DNA of 23,902 nucleotides from Rubrivirga sp. Its GTDB lineage: Bacteria > Bacteroidota > Rhodothermia > Rhodothermales > Rubricoccaceae. The notes under the pieces are model-generated. The model saw nothing but the letters and a program-made list of their open reading frames with translations. It was not told where the DNA came from and ran no database searches. A program made the position numbers and the translations under genes. The stretch spans positions 542-24,443 of the forward strand of contig JAAXJP010000081.1 of NCBI GenBank assembly GCA_012269805.1, written 5' to 3'. Below are positions 18,177 to 23,902 of this stretch, one piece after another; position 1 is the first letter of the stretch, and each line of letters starts with the position of its first letter.

Positions 18177-19613
18177 CTACGGCTGCGGCGCCCAGCCCTC
18201 GACGCGGTCCTCGATGTAGCGGCGGACGTTCTCGGCCGGGATCCGGTCCTGCTCCATCGAGTCGCGGTCGCGGACCGTGACGGTCCCGTCCTCCAGCGTG
18301 TCGCCGTCGACCGTGACGCAGAACGGCGTGCCGATCTCATCCTGCCGGCGGTACCGCCGCCCCACGGCCCCGCTCTCGTCGTACATCACGTTGAACTGGC
18401 GGCGGAGGTCGGCCTCGATCTCGTGGGCCCGCTCCGGCATCCCGTCCTTCTTGACGAGCGGGAACACGGCGGCCGTAAACGGCGCCAGCGCCGGGTGGAA
18501 CTTGAGGACCGTCCGGCTGTCGCCGTCGACCTCCTCCTCGCGGTAGGCGTCGCAGAGCGTCATCAGGATCGTCCGGTCGAGGCCGACGGACGTCTCGACG
18601 ACGTACGGGATGTAGCGCTCGCGCGTGGCCTGGTCGAAGTACTCGAGCTTCTTGCCGGAGTACTCCTGGTGGCGGCTGAGGTCGTAGTCGGTCCGGCTGT
18701 GGATCCCCTCGATCTCGTTCCAGCCGAAGGGGAACTCGTACTGGACGTCCTTGGCCGCGTCGGCGTAGTGGGCCAGCTTCTCGTGGTCGTGCCACCGCAG
18801 CTTCTCGGTCCGGATGCCGTTGTTGGCGTGCCACTGCATCCGCTTCTCGGCCCACGCCTCGTAGGCCTCCATCTGGCGGCCCGGCGCGACGAAGTACTGC
18901 ATCTCCATCTGCTCGAACTCGCGCATCCGGAAGATGAACTGGCGCGCGACGATCTCATTCCGGAAGGCCTTGCCGATCTGGGCGATCCCGAACGGGACCT
19001 GCTGACGGGCCGTCTCGGCGACGTCCTTGAAGTGGACGAAGATGCCCTGGGCCGTCTCTGGGCGGAGGTAGATCGTGTTGGCCTCCTCGGCGACGGCGCC
19101 CGTGGCCGTCTCGAACATGAGGTTGAACTGGCGGACCTCCGTCCAGTCGAACGCGCCGGAGTCGGGGCTCCGGATCTCCTCGTCTTGGATGATCTGCCCG
19201 AGCGCGGCCGGCATGTTCTCGGCGTGGAGGGCCTCGACGAACCGGGCCTGGAGCGCCTCGGCCTCGTCGGCCTTCCCCTTTTTCTCGAGCTTGGCGATGT
19301 GGCCCTCGACAAGCTGGTCGGCGCGGTAGCGCCGCTTCGAGGCCTTGTCGTCGATGAGCGGGTCGGCGAAGGCGTCGACGTGGCCCGACGCCTTCCAGAC
19401 GGTCGGGTGCATGAGGATCGCCGCGTCGATGCCGACGACGTTGTCGTGCTCGCGGACCATCGCGTTCCACCACCGCTCGCGGACGTTCCGCTTGAGCTCG
19501 ACGCCGAGCGGGCCGTAGTCGTAGACGGCGCCGAGCCCGCCGTAGATCTCGGACGACGGGAACAGGAAGCCGCGGCGCTTCGAGAGGGAGACGATCGTGT
19601 CGAGGTCGGCCAT
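18177..19613 (-). CDS. glyS: Glycine--tRNA ligase, alpha2 dimer type
   Basis: 478 residues; charges tRNA-Gly with glycine in the cytoplasm. This is the single-chain class II type also found in archaea, eukaryotes, Thermus and Bacteroidota, not the alpha2beta2 GlyQ/GlyS type of E. coli. The N-terminus MADLDTIVSLSKRRGFLFPSSEIYGGLGAVYDYGPLGVELKRNVRERWW is diagnostic. Motif 2 is FRNEIVARQFIFRMREFEQMEMQYF and motif 3 is SVGLDRTILMTLCDAY. The C-terminal anticodon-binding domain (about 370-475) begins near KFHPALAPFTAAVFPLVKKDG. The ATG at 19611-19613 is preferred over a frame extended to 19766 because the extra residues look like non-coding DNA. It is divergent from the metalloprotease gene. Confidence 0.97.
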   Translation of the reverse strand: MADLDTIVSLSKRRGFLFPSSEIYGGLGAVYDYGPLGVELKRNVRERWWNAMVREHDNVVGIDAAILMHPTVWKASGHVDAFADPLIDDKASKRRYRADQLVEGHIAKLEKKGKADEAEALQARFVEALHAENMPAALGQIIQDEEIRSPDSGAFDWTEVRQFNLMFETATGAVAEEANTIYLRPETAQGIFVHFKDVAETARQQVPFGIAQIGKAFRNEIVARQFIFRMREFEQMEMQYFVAPGRQMEAYEAWAEKRMQWHANNGIRTEKLRWHDHEKLAHYADAAKDVQYEFPFGWNEIEGIHSRTDYDLSRHQEYSGKKLEYFDQATRERYIPYVVETSVGLDRTILMTLCDAYREEEVDGDSRTVLKFHPALAPFTAAVFPLVKKDGMPERAHEIEADLRRQFNVMYDESGAVGRRYRRQDEIGTPFCVTVDGDTLEDGTVTVRDRDSMEQDRIPAENVRRYIEDRVEGWAPQP

Positions 19614-19719
19614 GCGTGTGCCCGGGCGGGCGCGGATGCGAGGGGAGCGCGCAAGATCGCGGTCCGGACCGGCCCAGACGCGAACGCCGCTCGAAAAGCG
19701 ATCGACGCCCTCCCCTCTT

Positions 19720-19739
19720 CCGCCTCGGCGCCGAGGCGG
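19720..19739. repeat. Palindrome family copy H, between divergent genes
   Basis: CCGCCTCGGC plus GCCGAGGCGG, perfect and identical to copy A. It lies in the divergent gap between the glyS and metalloprotease starts, ending 11 bp before the TAGCTTCG box, that is, over the region where a -35 element would be. This is the one complete copy that cannot be a 3'-end hairpin of a neighbouring gene. Confidence 0.85.
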
Positions 19740-19750
19740 GCCGGGCCGGC

Positions 19751-19758
19751 TAGCTTCG
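19751..19758 (+). promoter_or_regulatory. TAGCTTCG box upstream of the metalloprotease gene
   Basis: Exact TAGCTTCG 19 nt before the metalloprotease ATG; same octamer as before ettA and the phosphomutase. Palindrome copy H directly precedes it. Confidence 0.45.
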
Positions 19759-19777
19759 GGGGTCACCCCGCGCCGCC

Positions 19778-22237
19778 ATGATCCGCCCCGTCGCCCTCGT
19801 TCTTCTGGCCGCCCTCGCTGGCTGCACCGCTACGGCCCCGACCGCGCCCGCCTCGGGCCCCGCGCCGAGCGAGCCGAACGGCCTCCCGACCATCGAGGCC
19901 AAGACGGCCGGCCTGGAACAGCACGACGGGCAGTGGCCGGTGTGGTGGGACGCCGCCGACGGCACGGTCTGGCTCGAGGTCCCGGAGCTCGACGCCGACC
20001 TCCTGTACGTCGTCTCGCTCGCGGCCGGGCTCGGGTCGAACGACGTCGGGCTCGACCGGAGCCAGCTCGGCGGCGAGCGTGTGGTCCGGTTCGAGCGCGT
20101 CGGGCGGCGGGTGCTCCTCGTCCAGCCGAACCTCCGCTTCCGCGCGACCTCCGACAACCCGGCCGAGCGGCTCGCGGTCGAGGACGCCTTCGCGCCGTCG
20201 GTGGTGTGGGGCTTCGACGTGGCCGCCGAGACGGACGGGCGCGTGCTCCTCGACGTGACCGACTTCGTGCTCCGCGACGCGCACGGGGTCGCCGAGACGC
20301 TCCGCCGGACGGGCCAGGGCGCGTTCTCGCTCGACAAGTCTCGGAGCGCGCCCGTCCCGTCGGCGCTGAAGGCGTTCCCGCAGAACACCGAGGTCGAGGC
20401 GCGGCTGACGTTCGCCAGCGCACAGCCCGGCCGCTACGTCCGCGACGTGGCCGCCGACCCGAGCGCGGTGACGGTCCGCGTGCGGCACTCGTTCGTGGCG
20501 CTGCCCGACCACGGCTACACGCCGCGCGCCTTCCACCCGGCCGCCGGCTACTTCCCGATGAGCTACGCCGACTACGCCGTCCCCATCGGCGAGGACATCC
20601 AGCGCCGGGTGATCACGCGGCACCGGCTCCAGTGCGCCGGCCGGCCGGGACCGGACGGGCTGTGCGACCCGGTCGAGCCCATCGTCTACTACCTCGACCC
20701 CGGGACGCCGGAGCCCGTCCGCAGCGCGCTCCTCGACGGCGCCCGCTGGTGGGCCGACGCCTTCACGGCCGCCGGCTTCCGCGACGCCTACCGCGTCGAG
20801 GTCCGCCCCGACTCCGTCGACCCGCTCGACGTCCGGTACAACACGATCCAGTGGGTCCACCGGGCCACGCGCGGGTGGAGCTACGGCGCGAGCGTGGTCG
20901 ACCCACGGACGGGCGAGATCCTGAAGGGCCACGTCTCGCTCGGCTCGCTCCGCGTCCGCCAGGACTACCTCATCGCCGAGGGCCTCCTCGCCCCGTACAC
21001 CGGCGCGAACGCCGACGGCTTCGCGTCCGAGGCCGACGACCCGATGCTCCAGCTCGCGCTCGCGCGGCTCCGACAGCTCTCGGCCCACGAGGTCGGCCAC
21101 ACGATCGGGCTGGCCCACAACTTCGCCGGCTCGACGCAGGGCCGCTCGACGGTCATGGACTACCCGGCGCCGCTGGCTCTGCCCGCTGAGGGGAACGCGC
21201 CAGACCTGACGGAGGCCTACGCCGTCGGCGTGGGCGAGTGGGACGTCCAGGCCGTCCGCTACGGGTACGCCCCGAGCGACGCCGAGGCGGAGCGGGTGCT
21301 GGCCGAGAACCGCGACCGCGGCCTCCGCTACGTCACCGACGCCGACGCCCGGCCGGCCGGCGCCGCGACGCCGACCGGCGCGCTCTGGGACAACGGCGCC
21401 GACGCCGTCCAGGCGCTCGAGCTCGAGATGGCCGTCCGCCGCGACGCGCTCGACCGGTTCTCGGAGGCCGTGATCCGCGACGGGCGGCCGCTCGCCACGC
21501 TCGAAGAAGCGCTCGTCCCGCTCTACCTCCGCCACCGCTACCAGGTCGACGCGACGTCGCACCTCGTCGGCGGCGTGGCCTACGGCTATACCAGCCGCGG
21601 CGAGGGCGCCGAGCCGCCCATGCCGGTCGACGGCGACACGCAGCGGGCGGCCATCGACGCGCTCCTGATGACGGTGACGCCGGAGGCGCTGGCGCTGCCC
21701 GAGGCGGCCCGACGCATCCCGCCGCGCCCGCCGGGCTACTCCGACGGCCGCGAGCTGTTCGACGGGCGGACCGGGCTGACGTTCGACCCCGTCGCCCCGG
21801 CCGAGACGGCGGCCCGGCTCACGTTCGGCTACCTCTTCGACGCCGACCGCGCCGCGCGCCTGACGTACCAGCACGACCTCGACCCGTCGCTTCCGAGCTA
21901 CAAGGACCTCCTCGACCGGACCGGCGCGATGGTCTGGATGGCGGACGTACCGGACGCCCACCACGAGGAGATCCGCCGGACCGCGCTCAGCGCCTGGGTC
22001 GACGTGCTGATGGAGCTCGCCGCCGACGCCGACGCCGCGCCGACCGTCCGCGCCATGACGGAACTCATGCTCGAGGAACTGGCGACGTCCAACGGCCCCG
22101 GCGGCATCAGCGAGGACGCCGCGTTCATCCGCTGGGTCGGCCGCCGCATCGAGGCCTTCCTCGACCGCGACTACGACGAGGACGCCGAGCCGCAGCCGGT
22201 CACGATCCCGCCGGGCTCGCCCATCGGCCAGTGGTAG
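19778..22237 (+). CDS. Zinc-dependent metalloprotease lipoprotein (DUF5117/DUF4953 type)
   Basis: 819 residues. The start MIRPVALVLLAALAGC gives a lipoprotein signal with Cys16, so the mature protein is anchored in a membrane facing the periplasm or outside. The middle carries the metzincin-like zinc site HEVGHTIGLAH (His437, Glu438, His441, His447), followed by NFAGS and STVMDYPAP, a likely Met-turn. Before it lie the DUF5118/DUF5117-type regions (LPTIEAKTAGLEQHDGQWPVWWDAADGTVWLEVPELDADLLYVVSLAAGLGSNDVGLDRSQLG, and HSFVALPDHGYTPRAFHPAAGYFPMSYADYAVPIGED); after it is the long helical DUF4953-type region. This family is widespread in Bacteroidota; its substrates are unknown. Its last codons overlap the start of the acetyltransferase gene. 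Confidence 0.93.
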   Translation: MIRPVALVLLAALAGCTATAPTAPASGPAPSEPNGLPTIEAKTAGLEQHDGQWPVWWDAADGTVWLEVPELDADLLYVVSLAAGLGSNDVGLDRSQLGGERVVRFERVGRRVLLVQPNLRFRATSDNPAERLAVEDAFAPSVVWGFDVAAETDGRVLLDVTDFVLRDAHGVAETLRRTGQGAFSLDKSRSAPVPSALKAFPQNTEVEARLTFASAQPGRYVRDVAADPSAVTVRVRHSFVALPDHGYTPRAFHPAAGYFPMSYADYAVPIGEDIQRRVITRHRLQCAGRPGPDGLCDPVEPIVYYLDPGTPEPVRSALLDGARWWADAFTAAGFRDAYRVEVRPDSVDPLDVRYNTIQWVHRATRGWSYGASVVDPRTGEILKGHVSLGSLRVRQDYLIAEGLLAPYTGANADGFASEADDPMLQLALARLRQLSAHEVGHTIGLAHNFAGSTQGRSTVMDYPAPLALPAEGNAPDLTEAYAVGVGEWDVQAVRYGYAPSDAEAERVLAENRDRGLRYVTDADARPAGAATPTGALWDNGADAVQALELEMAVRRDALDRFSEAVIRDGRPLATLEEALVPLYLRHRYQVDATSHLVGGVAYGYTSRGEGAEPPMPVDGDTQRAAIDALLMTVTPEALALPEAARRIPPRPPGYSDGRELFDGRTGLTFDPVAPAETAARLTFGYLFDADRAARLTYQHDLDPSLPSYKDLLDRTGAMVWMADVPDAHHEEIRRTALSAWVDVLMELAADADAAPTVRAMTELMLEELATSNGPGGISEDAAFIRWVGRRIEAFLDRDYDEDAEPQPVTIPPGSPIGQW

Positions 22238-22668
22238 ACGGCATCGAGATCCGGATCCTCGGTCCCGGCGACCTCGGCGTGCTCGCCGACGTCGAGCCGG
22301 GCACGTTCGACGGGCCGGTCGCGCCGCGCTGGGCCGAGGCCGCGCTCGACGCCCCTGGTCAGCACCTCGCGGTCGCGCTCGACGGGACGCGCGTGGTCGG
22401 CTTCGCGATGGGGATCCACTACGCGGAGCCCGACAAGGCGCCGGTCCTCTACGTCGACGAGGTCGGGACGGCCGACGCGTACCGGCGGCGTGGGGTCGCG
22501 ACGGCCCTCATGCGCGCGCTCCTCGACCACGCTCGCACGCTCGGCTGCACGCGGGTGTGGCTGATGACGGAGGACGAGAACGAGCCGGCGCGCGCGTTCT
22601 ACGCCGCCATCGGCGGGGTCGAAGAGCAGCGGCCGGTCTACATCACGTTCGACCCGGACGGGCCCTAG
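22231..22668 (+). CDS. GNAT-family N-acetyltransferase
   Basis: 145 residues; transfers an acetyl group from acetyl-CoA to an amine. The fold is recognisable: strand 1 IEIRILGPGD, strands HLAVALDGTRVVGFAMGIHY and VLYVDEVGTADAYRRRGVATALMRALLDHARTLGC, with the acetyl-CoA pyrophosphate loop RRRGVA (85-90), then VWLMTEDENEPARAFYAAIGG. The pattern with 'PDK.P.L...EVG' resembles the AAC(3)-I aminoglycoside group, but the actual substrate cannot be told, and resistance should not be assumed. The start is GTG at 22231-22233, inside the end of the metalloprotease gene (overlap of 7 bp, GTGGTAG), which suggests translational coupling; no ATG lies near the N-terminus. Confidence 0.85.
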   Translation: MVDGIEIRILGPGDLGVLADVEPGTFDGPVAPRWAEAALDAPGQHLAVALDGTRVVGFAMGIHYAEPDKAPVLYVDEVGTADAYRRRGVATALMRALLDHARTLGCTRVWLMTEDENEPARAFYAAIGGVEEQRPVYITFDPDGP

Positions 22669-22671
22669 CCC

Positions 22672-22707
22672 TCCGCCTCGGTGTCCCTGCGGGCCGGCCG
22701 AGGCGGA
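22672..22707. repeat. Palindrome family copy I, between convergent genes
   Basis: TCCGCCTCGG (22672-22681) and CCGAGGCGGA (22698-22707) form a perfect 10-bp stem with a 16-nt loop. It starts 3 bp after the acetyltransferase stop and ends 8 bp from the stop of the membrane acetyltransferase on the other strand; a likely shared 3'-end hairpin. Confidence 0.8.
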
Positions 22708-22715
22708 CGGGGCCG

Positions 22716-23902
22716 CTACACCTTCCACACGATGCCGCGGCGGTAGAGCGCGAGCAGGGCGAGGAACCACCCGCCGATCCACACGAGCGCGTACAGCAGC
22801 GACGCCACCTCCGGCGGTCCGAGCGGCGCGAACACCGTCTGGAAGATCCACGCCTGGAGCGACGCCTCGCCGACGGAGATCCGCGCGAGCGTCTGCGCGA
22901 GAAGGCTGCTCCCCACGAACACGAGCAGCGCGTTGACGCCGTAGACCACGAACGGCCGCGTCCACGCGCGCCACCCGCGGACGTCGGCGGCCCAGTAGCA
23001 CGCGCCGAGCACGCTGAACGCGAGGCCGCCCGTGAGCAGGACGTACGAGCTCGTCCACAGCGACTTGTTGATCGGGAAGACCCAGCCCCACGCGCTCCCG
23101 ACGGCCGTCAGCGCGAGGCCGAGCGCCATCATCCGCGCCGCCGTCTCGACGGGCGCGACGTCGTTCCGGCGGACCATCCGCCCGGCCGCGAGGCCGAGGA
23201 GCGTCGTGACGACCGCCGGCAGCGTGCTCACCAGCCCCTCCGGGTCCCAGAGCTTGTCGGCCCCCGCCCAGAGGTGCTGGCTCCCGAGGACGAGCCGGTC
23301 GACGTAGGCCGGCAGCGTCTCGGCCGCCACGTCGAGCTGGCCCGCGCCGATGCCTGGGACGGGCACCCACTCCAGCGCCGCCCAGTACCCGAGGAGGACC
23401 GCGGCGCCCACCCCCACCTGCGTCCGCGCCGACGTGTACAGAAAGAGGAGCGACGCGGCGAGGTAGCACAGCGCGATCCGCTGGAGGACGCCCATCACGC
23501 GGAAGTCGCTCAGGTCGAGCGGCACGCCCTCGGCCATGCGCCAGACGCGCGAGAAGAGCGCCAGCCCGACGCCGATCGCGAACAGCACGGCCGCGCGCTT
23601 CACCGTCTTCCGCACGAGGCCGCCGCGGTCGTCGCCGCGCTCGAGCCGCTTCGAGAACGCCAGCGGGATCGCCACGCCGACGATGAACAGGAAGAACGGG
23701 AAGACGAGGTCGGTCGGCGTCCACCCGTGCCAGGCGGCGTGGCGGAGCGGCGGGAAGATGGCGCCCCACGTCCCCGGGTTGTTGACGAGGATCATGCCCA
23801 TGATCGTCAGCCCGCGGAACACGTCGAGCGAGACGAGGCGCCCGCGCGGGGCACCGGCCAGGGGGCTGGCTCCCTCGGCCTCGGCGCCGAGGTGGGCGGG
23901 GT
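22716..23902 (-). CDS. Membrane acyltransferase of the HGSNAT/DUF5009 family (NagX-like), probably cut by window edge
   Basis: At least 368 residues with about ten membrane helices. The N-terminal part RLVSLDVFRGLTIMGMILVNNPGTWGAIFPPLRHAAWHGWTPTDLVFPFFLFIVG is the hallmark of the heparan-alpha-glucosaminide N-acetyltransferase family. The His of RHAAW corresponds to the active-site histidine of human HGSNAT, which moves acetyl from acetyl-CoA across the membrane to a sugar amine. In bacteria these proteins often go with amino-sugar use. A GTG at 23820-23822 would start the protein at 'FRGLT', but the conserved RLVSLD lies before it and the frame is open, without ATG or GTG, to the window edge, so the true start is probably just outside. 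The last helices end GGWFLALLALYRRGIVWKV. Confidence 0.88.
   Translation of the reverse strand, partial: PAHLGAEAEGASPLAGAPRGRLVSLDVFRGLTIMGMILVNNPGTWGAIFPPLRHAAWHGWTPTDLVFPFFLFIVGVAIPLAFSKRLERGDDRGGLVRKTVKRAAVLFAIGVGLALFSRVWRMAEGVPLDLSDFRVMGVLQRIALCYLAASLLFLYTSARTQVGVGAAVLLGYWAALEWVPVPGIGAGQLDVAAETLPAYVDRLVLGSQHLWAGADKLWDPEGLVSTLPAVVTTLLGLAAGRMVRRNDVAPVETAARMMALGLALTAVGSAWGWVFPINKSLWTSSYVLLTGGLAFSVLGACYWAADVRGWRAWTRPFVVYGVNALLVFVGSSLLAQTLARISVGEASLQAWIFQTVFAPLGPPEVASLLYALVWIGGWFLALLALYRRGIVWKV
23878..23893. repeat. Palindrome family copy J, shorter
   Basis: CCTCGGC plus GCCGAGG (23879-23892), a perfect 14-bp inverted repeat with a possible G-T pair outside. It lies near the window edge, 56 bp before the GTG of the membrane acetyltransferase and possibly inside its true coding sequence. 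Confidence 0.65.

Noticed and set aside
19763..21964. 733-codon minus-strand frame opposite the metalloprotease gene
   Set aside because: Shadow frame; the plus strand has a lipoprotein signal and zinc site.

Overview
The window is about 24 kb of very GC-rich bacterial DNA, densely coding, with 19 protein genes (one cut by the left edge, one probably cut by the right edge) and no tRNA, rRNA, CRISPR array, prophage or insertion sequence that I can see. The protein families point to the Bacteroidota/Rhodothermota side of the tree, perhaps a Rubrivirga- or Rubricoccus-like Rhodothermota. The reasons are an ATP synthase beta subunit with a 'WDLSKVD'-type insertion before the QMNEPPG motif, atpD-atpC standing apart from the other ATP synthase genes, carboxypeptidase-like regulatory domains in exported proteins, a HExxHxxGxxH lipoprotein protease of the DUF5117/DUF4953 type, the alpha2 type of glycyl-tRNA synthetase, and start codons without visible AGGAGG sites. 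The genus is an inference.

Layout. 1-4991 (minus strand): start of a heavy-metal P-type ATPase, a small lipoprotein, a phosphoglucomutase/phosphomannomutase, the ABC-F translation factor EttA, and a TerB-like protein. 5200-6882 (plus): a cytoplasmic DsbA-family oxidoreductase and an MscS channel. 6998-14541 (minus): a 91-residue orphan, an ArsA/GET3-type ATPase with an HSP20-like tail, a class A penicillin-binding protein, a YfbK-like VWA protein with an added carboxypeptidase-regulatory domain, and FtsX. 14856-16830 (minus): atpD-atpC, followed by the one convincing intrinsic terminator with a T-run. 17031-23902: an exported carboxypeptidase-regulatory-domain protein (plus), glyS (minus), a metzincin-like lipoprotein protease overlapping a GNAT acetyltransferase (plus), and a membrane acetyltransferase of the HGSNAT/DUF5009 family (minus).

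The genes are mainly housekeeping and cell-envelope functions: energy (atpDC), translation (glyS, ettA), peptidoglycan and division (PBP1A, FtsX), osmotic safety (MscS) and surface proteins. They do not form one pathway, and most seem to be transcribed singly or in pairs.

The most notable non-coding signals are three. (1) Ten copies of a palindrome with the core GCCTCGG...CCGAGGC lie almost only between genes, mostly just after stop codons, and their arms vary in a compensated way. (2) A TAGCTTCG-like box lies 19-37 nt upstream of at least seven start codons and looks like a promoter element. (3) Two long homopolymer tracts (G13 and G10) sit inside the penicillin-binding protein gene between its two enzymatic domains, where slippage would cut off the transpeptidase. 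I found no clear multi-gene novel system; these three are the best candidates for something undescribed.
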